From assembly GCF_022179285.1 (NCBI RefSeq), contig NZ_BPQO01000022.1:1-64000 (forward strand): 64,000 nucleotides of DNA, in the 5' to 3' direction. Below are positions 9,044 to 17,039 of the stretch, piece by piece. This DNA is from Methylobacterium hispanicum. Lineage in GTDB: Bacteria; Pseudomonadota; Alphaproteobacteria; Rhizobiales; Beijerinckiaceae. The first letter of the stretch is position 1, and each line of letters begins with the position of its first letter. The notes under the pieces were generated by a model. The model ran no database searches. It had not been told where the DNA came from and worked only from the letters and a program-made list of their open reading frames with translations. The translations under genes and the position numbers were made by a program.

Positions 9044-9060
9044 GGAGCGGGGCGCTCCTC
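9042..9060 (+). terminator. Hairpin at the end of the 8714-9043 gene
   Basis: A perfect 7-bp stem (GAGGAGC/GCTCCTC) with a 5-base loop starts in the stop codon. There is no T-tract. It lies between convergent genes and may end transcription from one or both sides. Confidence 0.4.
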
Positions 9061-9094
9061 GCTCCCCGGCGGCCGCTCAGCTGGCGGCGGGGCC

Positions 9095-9607
9095 TCAGGC
9101 GGACGGCACCGGAAGCTCTTCCGCATCGGCGGATGCCGCCGCATCGAGGAGTCCGATCGCGCTGTCGCGGATCAGGTAGGGAACGCCCGCCCCTTCGAGC
9201 ACCTGAGCGACCGAGTTCACGCAGCCGTCCCGGCGCTCCGGATCGAACCACGCGCCCGTCAGCTCGACGCGCCATCCGCCGCCGGCCAGCTGCAGGCCCG
9301 CAACGATCGCTTCTGCTGCCGCGGCTTGGTCGAACTCCTCCTCGTTGTCCCCCCGCATCCGCAAAAACCGGTGGCCGCCCTCGGCCGCGCGCTCCAATGC
9401 GCCTTCGAGCGCCGTTCCGAGATCCCGATAAGAACGCTGCCGCAGTTCCGCGCTGAGCTCGCCGTCGATGACGGCGATCGGTCCCGTCCAGTCGTCGAGG
9501 TCCTCGGCGAGCAACCCGCGGGCTCGGCCGGCCTCGGCTGGTCCCAGGTTGAAATCGGCGGAGCCGCAGGCCGAGCCGGGATGGACGACGATCAGGAGCG
9601 AGCGCAT
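9095..9607 (-). CDS. Unknown 170-residue protein
   Basis: The protein begins with a hydrophobic beta strand (MRSLLIVVHPG) rather than an export signal. It is acidic and alanine-rich, with WRVELTGAWFDP and a terminal acidic tail. The pattern resembles a Rossmann-like alpha/beta protein, but no active-site motif can be named. A longer open frame in another phase over the same DNA is arginine-rich and was dismissed as a shadow. The gene converges with the exported-protein gene to its left. Confidence 0.7.
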   Translation of the reverse strand: MRSLLIVVHPGSACGSADFNLGPAEAGRARGLLAEDLDDWTGPIAVIDGELSAELRQRSYRDLGTALEGALERAAEGGHRFLRMRGDNEEEFDQAAAAEAIVAGLQLAGGGWRVELTGAWFDPERRDGCVNSVAQVLEGAGVPYLIRDSAIGLLDAAASADAEELPVPSA

Positions 9608-9677
9608 TCCACGATCTGGCTCCCTGTCGCGAAAAGCGCAAAGATGGGGGGCTTGGACGGGTAGAGGTCGGGCTGGG

Positions 9678-10079
9678 ATGCCGATGCGTATGGACGGAGC
9701 GGAATTCCGGAACGGTTGGCGGGAGGGCTACGACGTCGACGGTACGAAAGTCGTCGTCGAGGCTCGCCACTTCAGGCGCAATCGTCCACCCACGCCCCAC
9801 GAACACGTCGTGCAGATGATGCGCGGCCGGGGCCCCGGCATGGCGCAGGATCCCGTCTACGAGTGGGGCGCCTCGCTCGGGGACGGGCGGCTCGGGCGCT
9901 GCACGATCCGGCCGACGCCCTCCGGCATGTTCCAGGTCGCAGGCCTCCGGCATCTCTACCGTACCGTCGAGGAAGCCGCCCGCGGCTGGGCGGTTCCGAT
10001 CGTGGCGAGGGCAACCGAGGCGGCCCGGCTCCAGACGGAGCGCGCATCAGCCGAACGCACCGCCGGGCCCCGCCCCTGA
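9678..10079 (+). CDS. Unknown 133-residue protein
   Basis: Three in-frame ATGs (9678, 9684, 9690) occur at the start; the first is taken, with GAGG about a dozen bases upstream. The product has charged beta-type sequence in its first half and an amphipathic helix in the second, with no signal or family motif. It is divergent from the gene at 9607, so the 70-bp gap must hold both promoters. Confidence 0.65.
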   Translation: MPMRMDGAEFRNGWREGYDVDGTKVVVEARHFRRNRPPTPHEHVVQMMRGRGPGMAQDPVYEWGASLGDGRLGRCTIRPTPSGMFQVAGLRHLYRTVEEAARGWAVPIVARATEAARLQTERASAERTAGPRP

Positions 10080-10288
10080 TCGGAGCGGGAAGGTACGACC
10101 ACGCACTGCAGATCCCCGCCATCGGCCTGCGAGTCGTGGTGCATGCCGCAGCGATCCGTCCGCTGCACCTTCCTGCCTAGGGGGTGCGTCGCAGCTCGGC
10201 GGGAGGGTCGTCAGGGCGGTCGCCGGCGGCCTCGGCTCCGAGTACGGAGACGATTGACCGTGCGGGTGGCGAAACCGAATGCGGCGTC

Positions 10289-10609
10289 TCATGGTCCGGG
10301 GGAAACCCCGGCCGCTTCGGCGCGTGCGGCGACGATGCTCTCGGCCCAGAGCGGCAGGGCGTCTACGACGACCAGGTCCCAGCCGTCGGGATCCTTGAAG
10401 GGTTCGTTGCAGGAGACGTCCTCCGCAACGTCGTCGAACTCATGCGTTTCCGCATCCCGCCAACCGGCGACAGGGCCGGTCTGGATCTGGACGGCGAGCA
10501 GGCGTTTCTGGTCCATGTCGTAGACGAAACGCGTCATCCGCTCGCGCTGATCATGGAAGATGTGGGGCCAAAGCGCCGTGTTTTCGTCGGCGACGAGGTA
10601 TGCGGGCAT
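10289..10609 (-). CDS. Unknown small acidic protein
   Basis: The 106-residue product has AAGGAG correctly placed before the ATG. It is acidic, with WDLVVVDALPLW near the C-terminus and several His/Asp/Glu residues, and has no export signal. No family was recognised. Confidence 0.7.
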   Translation of the reverse strand: MPAYLVADENTALWPHIFHDQRERMTRFVYDMDQKRLLAVQIQTGPVAGWRDAETHEFDDVAEDVSCNEPFKDPDGWDLVVVDALPLWAESIVAARAEAAGVSPGP

Positions 10610-10831
10610 GTTCGCGCTCCTTCCGGCGCCAAGTTGGCGTCGGCCGATGCAAGGAGCAATGCAGGGTAGGACGCCGCGACGCCAGGGCGTCGGGTTCGCA
10701 CGTCCGCCGCAAGGTGGGTCGACGCGCGATCGGGCCGGGACGGGTGCCGTGGAACAGGACGTGGGATCGGCCCGAGGCGCAAGCCGGCAACGCCGTCCGG
10801 CGACGCCACGGCGGTCGCGGGGAGCGTCGGG

Positions 10832-11029
10832 TCAGTGCTGGTTGAACGGGCTCTGCAGCACGATCCGGACCTGCTTTGCGCCCGGCTCCGCGATCTGCGG
10901 AGCCGGCTCGGGCAGCAGGCCGGGCGGCAAGGTGACGGGCAGTGCCGCGGCCAGGACGAGACCGAATGCGCCGAACGTCACCGTCGCTCCGAACGCGGCC
11001 GCAGAGATCAGATAGGGGTGCCGCAACAT
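10832..11029 (-). CDS. Small single-span membrane or exported protein
   Basis: The 65-residue product has one hydrophobic segment at about 7-33 followed by a proline-rich linker and a short tail ending FNQH. GGAGG lies before the ATG at the expected spacing. It may be anchored in the inner membrane. No family was recognised. Confidence 0.65.
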   Translation of the reverse strand: MLRHPYLISAAAFGATVTFGAFGLVLAAALPVTLPPGLLPEPAPQIAEPGAKQVRIVLQSPFNQH

Positions 11030-11252
11030 GGCGTTCCTCCAGGCATGGCAGGAACGGGCGGTCCCAGCCGCAGGTTCCGCGAAGTGTTTCCGCGCGTCCG
11101 AAACGGCGTGCGACCGTCAGCATTGAATCGGTTGCGTTAAAGCCAAGCTAACGATGTCGGTTGGAACGGTCTTGGGACCCGGATCCGCGCGGTTCCTTTG
11201 ACTGCCGTTAAAGGTACGATGCGCGAGAACTCTACCAACGAAAGGGGTAGGC

Positions 11253-12293
11253 ATGCGCGTGGTCCTCGTGGATGACGATCGGTCCGATCTGGCAGTCATG
11301 GAAGGCATGCTGCGCGGCGTCGGGGCCTGCGCGATCGCCACGTTCGCGGACGCGGCGGAGGCCTTGGCCCATATCGTCCGGGAGCCGCCGGATCTGCTGA
11401 TCGTCGCGTACGGCATGCCGGGCATGGACGGCATCGAGTTCGTGCGCAGGTACCGGGATGCGCGCGGCTCCGAGCCGCATGTCATGATGCTGACGACCGA
11501 GGCCGCGCGCGATCTCCGCTATGCGGCGTTCGATGCGGGCGCCGACGAGCATCTCGTGCATCCTCTCGACCACCGGGAGTTCCGCGTCCGGATCGCCAAC
11601 GTCCGCAAGTTGGTCGCCGCCAGGAAGGCGCTCGCCGACGAGAAGGCCTCGACGAGCCGTCTCGTCGCGGAGCATCGGGTTCAGGTCGAGCGAGGCGCCG
11701 AGGAGCTCGTGGGGCGGCTGCTCCGGGCCGCGGAGCGACGGGACGACGATACGGGCAACCACATCGTGCGCATGGCCCAGACCGCGCGCGTGATCGCGCG
11801 TCGTCTCGGGTTGGACGAGGAGACCGTCCGCCTGATCCATCGGGCCTCGCCGATGCACGACATCGGCAAGATCGGCGTACCCGACGCCGTTCTGCTCAAG
11901 CCCGGCCGTCTCGACGAGGCGGAGCGGCGGATCATGGAGGGCCATGTCCTCGAGGGCTACGAGATCCTCCGCGATTCCGCGATCCCGCTGGTCCAGGTCG
12001 CGGCCGAGATCGCCTGCTCGCACCACGAGCGCTGGGATGGAACGGGATACCCGAAGGGACTGAAGGGCGAGGAGATCCCCCTCTCCGGCCGCATCGCGGC
12101 GGTAGCCGACGTGTTCGACGCCCTCGCCTCCGACCGCCCCTACAAGCAGGCATGGCCCGCCGCCAGGGCGATCGCCTATCTGCAGGAAAACGCCGGCCGG
12201 CAATTCGATCCGGGCTGCGTGAACGCCTTCGTCGAAGGTTGGGGCGAGATCGCGCAGGTGTACGGGATCGTGCCGCTGGAAGCGGCGGCCTGA
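11253..12293 (+). CDS. RpfG-like regulator: degenerate receiver plus HD-GYP phosphodiesterase
   Basis: The 346-residue product has a receiver-type domain (1-120), a linker helix and an HD-GYP domain (about 155-335). The HD-GYP domain is intact, with H202-D203 in HDIGKIGVPD and the G265-Y266-P267 step, so it should hydrolyse cyclic di-GMP. In the receiver the acidic DDD near residues 7-9 is kept. The phosphorylation site is not: the residue three before MPGMDG is Ala52 instead of Asp, and the beta-5 Lys is His103. The receiver is therefore probably not controlled by phosphorylation. AAAGGGG precedes the ATG. A UDG-like gene follows 70 bp later on the same strand. Confidence 0.93.
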   Translation: MRVVLVDDDRSDLAVMEGMLRGVGACAIATFADAAEALAHIVREPPDLLIVAYGMPGMDGIEFVRRYRDARGSEPHVMMLTTEAARDLRYAAFDAGADEHLVHPLDHREFRVRIANVRKLVAARKALADEKASTSRLVAEHRVQVERGAEELVGRLLRAAERRDDDTGNHIVRMAQTARVIARRLGLDEETVRLIHRASPMHDIGKIGVPDAVLLKPGRLDEAERRIMEGHVLEGYEILRDSAIPLVQVAAEIACSHHERWDGTGYPKGLKGEEIPLSGRIAAVADVFDALASDRPYKQAWPAARAIAYLQENAGRQFDPGCVNAFVEGWGEIAQVYGIVPLEAAA

Positions 12294-12363
12294 AGGAACG
12301 GATCTTTCTCCGGGGCTGCGGGGCGGCTACGATGCCGGCGACCGCCGACCGTACGGATAGCCC

Positions 12364-13185
12364 ATGACCTGTCTTCTGCCGGCCCACGGCCGGATCTCCT
12401 GCACGGTCTGCCATGCCGCGCCGGCGGCCTTCGACGAAGTCGCGGCCGGCACCCCCGCTTGGCGGATCCGGGCGAACCCGCTCTCCTGGGGCGCCCGCGC
12501 CCCCCAGGTGCTCGTTCTCGGGTTCTCGAAGGGGCCGACCCAGGCCGGCGATCTGGCCCGCACGCCGCACGACCATGTCGCCTTCAAGGGCCAGCGGATA
12601 TGGGTCGCGCGCATCCTGGCGAGGCTCGGCCTGATCTCGGACCCGGGGGGCACCGAGGCGATGAACCGCGAGATCGACCGCCTCGTGGCGGATCCGGACG
12701 GACGCTTCGCGTTCGGCTCGCTGGTCCGGTGCACGGTCGAGCGCTTCGACGAGAAGAAGGGGGTCTGGAAAGGAACCGGCGGCGACATGCTGGGGGGCTT
12801 CGTCTCCCATGAGTTCGGGCGTCGCGTCGCCGGCGCCTGCGCCGAGCGTCATCTCGGACGGCTGCCCGCCGAGACCCGGCTCGTCGTGCTGATGGGCACC
12901 GGAGCCAAGGGCAACTACGTGGACGAGGCCGAACGGCTGATCCGGCAGGCCCGGGGCCGCCCACCCTCCTGGCGCCGGATCAACGCCGTCAGCTACGGGG
13001 ACGACTCCACGACGTTCGTCCACACGGTTCACTTCGCCGCCCAAGGACGCCTTCGAGGCGACTGGTTCGGCGAGACCCGACTGGACGGCTCTCCGCCGGA
13101 CCCCGTCGCCGTCCGGTGGGCGAAGCTCGCCGCCGAGGCCGCGCTCGACGCCATGACCCGCCCGCGGCTCGGCCGGGCAGCCTGA
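12364..13185 (+). CDS. Unknown protein, possibly uracil-DNA-glycosylase-like fold
   Basis: The 273-residue product opens with a CxxC pair (ISCTVC). The core has a strand-turn VLVLGFSKGPTQAG, a GQRIWVARILARLGL helix, FGSLVRCTVE, GTGGDML, a second strand LVVLMGTGAKGNY and the segment VHTVHFAAQG. The order of these elements recalls the uracil-DNA glycosylase superfamily, with its first catalytic loop after strand 1 and a His-containing loop late. The family's diagnostic residues are not plainly present, so the fold is only a suggestion. It is separated by 11 bp from the CobT-type gene and is probably in the same transcript. Confidence 0.7.
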   Translation: MTCLLPAHGRISCTVCHAAPAAFDEVAAGTPAWRIRANPLSWGARAPQVLVLGFSKGPTQAGDLARTPHDHVAFKGQRIWVARILARLGLISDPGGTEAMNREIDRLVADPDGRFAFGSLVRCTVERFDEKKGVWKGTGGDMLGGFVSHEFGRRVAGACAERHLGRLPAETRLVVLMGTGAKGNYVDEAERLIRQARGRPPSWRRINAVSYGDDSTTFVHTVHFAAQGRLRGDWFGETRLDGSPPDPVAVRWAKLAAEAALDAMTRPRLGRAA

Positions 13186-13196
13186 GAGACAAGCAC

Positions 13197-14111
13197 ATGC
13201 GCAGAACGAGGCCGGGCCCTGCGGAGACGCGGATCTTCACACGGGAGTTCGACTATGTCGGCTCGTCCACGGCCATCCTCGCCGATCCCGGCTTCGGACC
13301 TTATGCCGCCTCGCTCGCGCGGCGGGCCGAGCTTCCGCAGACGTGCCTGGAACATCCCGGACGTCGGAGCGCCCGGCTGCTCGACCCGGAGGCCGTGGCG
13401 GGGCTTCCGGCTCTCGTGGCGTCCGACGGTCGCGTCGTCGCGATCCTGGTCGACCAGTCGGGCGGTCTGAGGGGCCCCGACAGCGATCGGATGGTCGCAT
13501 GCGTCGACCGTCTTGCGCTTTCCCTCGAGCGTGCCGGCGTCCCATTCGAGGTGCTCGCCTTCTCCACATTGCGCTGGAAGGGAGGGCTCTCGCGCGAGAA
13601 ATGGGTCGCCGCAGGTCGGCCGGAGAGCCCGGGACGGCTGAACGATCTTCTGCATGTCGTCCACAAGGACCTCGACGAGGTCTGGACGGAGGGCGATCCC
13701 TCTCCTCGCGAGCGTCTCGACCTGATGATGCGCGATCCCTTCCAGCGGGAGGGGCTGGACGGCGAGGCGCTCGGGTGGGCGCTCGACCGCCTGGGCGGAC
13801 GGGAGCAGGCGGATCGCGCCGTCGTGGTGATCGGCGATGCGACGCCGATCGACGATGCCACCTGCTCCGTCGAGAGCCCGCAGTTCCTCGAAGCGGACCT
13901 GATGAGAAGCGTCCGGCGCGCGGCGCGCGACTGCGTGTCGATCGAGACGGTCGGGGTCCGGGCCGAGGCGCGGATCGCGGAGTTCTACCCCAAGGTCACC
14001 TACCAACCGCCCGAGGGTCGGCCGATGGATCCCGTGGCGGCTTGCGGAGCGGTTCTGGAGGCGCTCGGTGTTCGTCCCGCGCCGACGGCGTCCGCTGCGC
14101 CGCGCGGATAG
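13197..14111 (+). CDS. Free-standing CobT-type von Willebrand A domain protein
   Basis: The 304-residue product matches the C-terminal VWA domain of the aerobic cobaltochelatase subunit CobT. It shows the MIDAS-like DQSGG stretch (Asp86), GVPFEVLAFST, the characteristic WKGGLSREKW followed by PGRLNDL, a mid-domain MMRDPF, LDGEALGWA and GDATPIDDAT. CobT itself is about 600 residues with a long acidic N-terminus that this protein lacks. The usual CobT MIDAS is DxSGS; here the last Ser is Gly90, and the second SDG motif reads GDA, so metal binding may be altered. CobN and CobS are not in the window, so a role in B12 synthesis is unlikely. CobT/CobS-like pairs outside B12 pathways act as MoxR-type ATPase partners. 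Confidence 0.88.
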   Translation: MRRTRPGPAETRIFTREFDYVGSSTAILADPGFGPYAASLARRAELPQTCLEHPGRRSARLLDPEAVAGLPALVASDGRVVAILVDQSGGLRGPDSDRMVACVDRLALSLERAGVPFEVLAFSTLRWKGGLSREKWVAAGRPESPGRLNDLLHVVHKDLDEVWTEGDPSPRERLDLMMRDPFQREGLDGEALGWALDRLGGREQADRAVVVIGDATPIDDATCSVESPQFLEADLMRSVRRAARDCVSIETVGVRAEARIAEFYPKVTYQPPEGRPMDPVAACGAVLEALGVRPAPTASAAPRG

Positions 14112-14115
14112 ACCG

Positions 14116-14478
14116 CTAGTTCAGGACGCGGACCCGCTCCGGAGCCCCGGCCATGGCCGCCTCGACATGCGGAGCCGCGCCTTCCATCAGGCGCAGGTCC
14201 GCCTCCGTCGCGAGGACGGCCTCCTCCATTTCGGCCGCGACCGTGCCGGGATCGGCCATGCCCTCGCGAAGCCGGCCGTCGATCGCGAGGATCCGCATCA
14301 TGCGGTCCCGGTGACGGATCATGATTGCTTCGGCGAGATCGATCGACGGACCTGCGGCAACCGGCTGGCCCGCCGCTTCGATCTCTGCCGCGTAGGCCCT
14401 GGCTATCTTCCTGAGGCGCTCGCTCGGAGCCTGGAGAGCGAGGCGGAGTTCCTCAAGCCTTTCCGAGGATGGCCGCAT
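14116..14478 (-). CDS. Unknown helical protein downstream of tRNA-Ala
   Basis: The 120-residue product is almost wholly helical (repeating Glu, Ala, Arg, Leu), with no signal. The start was set at the ATG at 14478; the open frame continues upstream through the tRNA gene, which rules out the earlier start. Its start lies 54 bp after the tRNA on the same strand, so the two could share a transcript. It ends 4 bp from the stop of the convergent CobT-type gene. Confidence 0.65.
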   Translation of the reverse strand: MRPSSERLEELRLALQAPSERLRKIARAYAAEIEAAGQPVAAGPSIDLAEAIMIRHRDRMMRILAIDGRLREGMADPGTVAAEMEEAVLATEADLRLMEGAAPHVEAAMAGAPERVRVLN

Positions 14479-14532
14479 CCGGATCCCCCGCCGCTCGACC
14501 CGAAGCACCGCGCCGCCCCCCGGGATCGGAAT

Positions 14533-14608
14533 TGGTGGAGCCAGGCGGAATCGAACCGCCGACCTCCTGCATGCCATGCAGGCGCTCTCCCAACTGAGCT
14601 ATGGCCCC
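14533..14608 (-). tRNA. tRNA-Ala, anticodon GGC
   Basis: The 76-nt gene folds fully: a 7-bp acceptor stem with the G3-U70 pair that is the alanine identity element, D arm AGCTCAGTTGGGAGAGC, anticodon stem CCTGC/GCAGG with loop ATGGCAT (anticodon GGC, reading GCC and GCU), a 5-base variable region, T arm GGCGGTTCGAATCCGCC, and an encoded CCA end. Confidence 0.98.
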
Positions 14609-14757
14609 TTCGATGGAGTGGATTTCCCACTCCGTTCCTTCCATGAGGGTCGCGCCCCGATGTTGTCAACCGGCCTGGATCAGGCCGGATGCATTGCTTC
14701 GGGGAACCCGGTGGCAGGGAGATGCCGTTGACGCCGGGCAGGCCACCGGGGAAACCG

Positions 14758-15390
14758 ATGTCGTCCACCTATCCGGCCCAACCCCTCGCGGCCTCCGTCG
14801 GCCGTCTCGCCCGCGTGGCGGCCGGCAAGAGCGAACCGGTCCTGGACGACGCGGGGCTCCTCGATCTGACACGATCCGCGATCGGGATCCCGATGCTCTG
14901 GGCGCTGATGCTGGGAGCCTTCGGCTACGGCTGTATGGGCGGTCCCCTCCTCGCCGCGGTGGTGAACACGACGGCCGCGACGCTGTTCGTGATGGTCGTC
15001 CAAAGCCTGACGATACCGTTGGTCCTTCTCCCGGCCCGGCTTTCGCGTGTCGAGGGCCGCCGCGAGGCCCGAGGCATCGCCGAGGCCGTTCTCGTTCTTT
15101 CGGCGGGAGGCGGCATCGTCGCCGCGAACGCCGCGTTCGCATACTCCTTCTCCCGGGAAGCCCTCCTGTCGATCGGCGCCGTGGCGGTCGTCTACGGCTT
15201 CGGCGTCTCGCTCTCCCGCCTCGCCGGGTTGCGGCCGCAGGATCCCGTTCTGCCGCAGCTGGCGCGCCTGACGACGCCCTTCCTGCCCGGCCCGATCTGG
15301 CTCGCCGCCACGTTCGTGGTTCTCTCGGTCGCCGACGCGTTCCGGCTCGAGGCCGGCTTGGCCGCGCTCAGCCGGGCTCTGCTGGGCTGA
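14758..15390 (+). CDS. Multi-span inner-membrane protein of unknown function
   Basis: The 210-residue product (start ATG 14758, GGGGAAA upstream; ATG 14722 is an alternative) has about five hydrophobic segments, spread through the protein from near residue 40 to the region before residue 200. They contain the GCMGGPLLAAVVNTTAATLFVMVV and GGGIVAANAAFAYSF regions and end in a hydrophobic segment before the C-terminus. No transporter signature was recognised. It diverges from the tRNA gene. Confidence 0.75.
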   Translation: MSSTYPAQPLAASVGRLARVAAGKSEPVLDDAGLLDLTRSAIGIPMLWALMLGAFGYGCMGGPLLAAVVNTTAATLFVMVVQSLTIPLVLLPARLSRVEGRREARGIAEAVLVLSAGGGIVAANAAFAYSFSREALLSIGAVAVVYGFGVSLSRLAGLRPQDPVLPQLARLTTPFLPGPIWLAATFVVLSVADAFRLEAGLAALSRALLG

Positions 15391-15642
15391 ACCTGGACCG
15401 GTGTCCGATCGGTTTGGACCATATGCGTCGCAGCCTGCGGCAGCGAGCCAGCGGCGGCATTCGTCTGACGTGGAACGTCCGAAGGCTCGTTGGACGACGC
15501 GATCCCTCGGGCGCGGCGACCTCGATCCCACCGATACATCCGACGAGGCACCCGGCCCTGCCTCGGCGTAGACTCGATCCCAGATCGCTTGCCATGCCCG
15601 TCGAGCTCGTCGAAGCTGCCGCGCCGAGCCTCGAAGGATGCC

Positions 15643-16953
15643 ATGAAGCCGTTCGCAGCCGCCCTCGTCGTCCTCCTCGGGACGATCGCCCAGGCGCATG
15701 CGCGGGACTGCTCGACGCTCGACGACCCGTTCAAGCGGTTGCAATGCTACGACGAGGGGAACCGGCAGGCGACCTCGCAACGCCCGGCCGCCCGCCAGCC
15801 GGATTTCGACGCCTATCGCGTCGACGTCCACCATGGGCCTTCGCGGCCGCCCGACTTCAGAGGGAGGGATCGGGCGTACGCCAACTACAGGACGCGCATC
15901 CTGCAGGGGATGCAGGGACCGCCCAACTTCGCCGGCCGCACCAGGATGATCGAGATCGGGTGCGGGACCCGCTGCGTCTTCCTTCCTGTCGTCGACCTGC
16001 CGACCGGCCGCGTCTCGACCTTTCCACTCAATTCCGACAGCCACCCGGAGCTCGATCTCGACTATCGACCCGGCAGCCGGCTGGTGATCGCGAAATGGCG
16101 GATCGGGGAGGGCTGCCGCACCGAGGCGTTCGTGTGGAACGGCGTAAGCTTCGAAACGATGGGCGAGCGTGACGCGGGGCCGGGTAGGACCTGCGGGCCG
16201 CAATCCGGCAAGCGCCCCTACGAGGGCTTTTGGGCCTCGGACGCCAAGGACTGCAAGGAGCCCTCCGACGGCAACTTCCGGATCGAGGGGACCACCTACA
16301 AAGGCTGGGAGTCCGAGTGCACCATCGACAGGGCGACGATGCAGGGCGAGGGATGGGAACTTGCGATGTCCTGCACCGGCGAGGGAGAGACCTGGAAGGA
16401 GAACGCGACCTACGTGGCGGAAGCCAACGGCACGCTCTCCGTCCTGGACAAGGAGCGCAAGATCAGGAGCTACCTGCGGTGCGACGGTGCGGCCCCGGCT
16501 GCCCTGACGACCGAAGCCGGCATGGAGGCTCCGCCTCCCGGAACGCTGACCGAATGGACCTACGACGCCGACCGGAAGCTGGTCTGGTCTTGCGACAACC
16601 TCGACGAGGGCAAGGGAAATGCCTGCCTCGCCTTTGCGTGCGATTACAGATCGCCGACGATGACCTTCTTCACCAGGACGGCGCCGGGAGACGTCGCCGC
16701 GCTCGTCGCGCAGGGCGCCGCGGTGGCAATGCCCCCTACCGGGACCCAGGAGGAGACTGCATTCGCCAAGCTGTTCGGCATGCAGGCCCGGACGGTGGTG
16801 CTGGACGGACCGGAGCAGCTCGGTACCTACTTCGACGGCCTCCGACGCAAGCCGATCTCGGTCTCGACCTCCATCGACAAATGGTCGTTCGCGATCGAGC
16901 AGGGCAAGTTCCAGAAGCCGGTATCGGACTTCAGGACCGCATGCCTCCCGTGA
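15643..16953 (+). CDS. Exported cysteine-rich multidomain protein
   Basis: The 436-residue product has a signal peptide (cleavage near AHA at about 20) followed by CSTLDDPFKRLQCYD, the short Cys-x-Cys-Tyr-Asp motif found at the N-terminus of several proteobacterial periplasmic proteins. A domain with CGTRCVFLP follows (about 105-175). A second domain (about 200-285) has paired cysteines and alternating beta strands ending in YLRC, and a C-terminal domain has CLAFACDY. The second domain resembles the entire mature protein encoded at 51588-52055. GAAGGAT precedes the chosen ATG. The periplasmic role is unknown. Confidence 0.8.
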   Translation: MKPFAAALVVLLGTIAQAHARDCSTLDDPFKRLQCYDEGNRQATSQRPAARQPDFDAYRVDVHHGPSRPPDFRGRDRAYANYRTRILQGMQGPPNFAGRTRMIEIGCGTRCVFLPVVDLPTGRVSTFPLNSDSHPELDLDYRPGSRLVIAKWRIGEGCRTEAFVWNGVSFETMGERDAGPGRTCGPQSGKRPYEGFWASDAKDCKEPSDGNFRIEGTTYKGWESECTIDRATMQGEGWELAMSCTGEGETWKENATYVAEANGTLSVLDKERKIRSYLRCDGAAPAALTTEAGMEAPPPGTLTEWTYDADRKLVWSCDNLDEGKGNACLAFACDYRSPTMTFFTRTAPGDVAALVAQGAAVAMPPTGTQEETAFAKLFGMQARTVVLDGPEQLGTYFDGLRRKPISVSTSIDKWSFAIEQGKFQKPVSDFRTACLP

Positions 16954-17039
16954 GGGACGGCGGGCCGTCGTGGGCAGGCCATGAAGGCGATGTACATGCG
17001 GTCCGCGCCGAAGCCGATCCATGCTGCTCGGGCACCGCT

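Noticed and set aside
11163..11220. EcfG-type (GGAAC...GTT) or sigma-70 promoter before the HD-GYP gene
   Set aside because: A GGAAC and a TTGACT are present, but the spacing to any matching -10 element is wrong.
13197..14111. Genuine cobaltochelatase subunit CobT
   Set aside because: It is half the usual length, lacks the acidic N-terminus, has an altered MIDAS, and no CobN or CobS gene is present.
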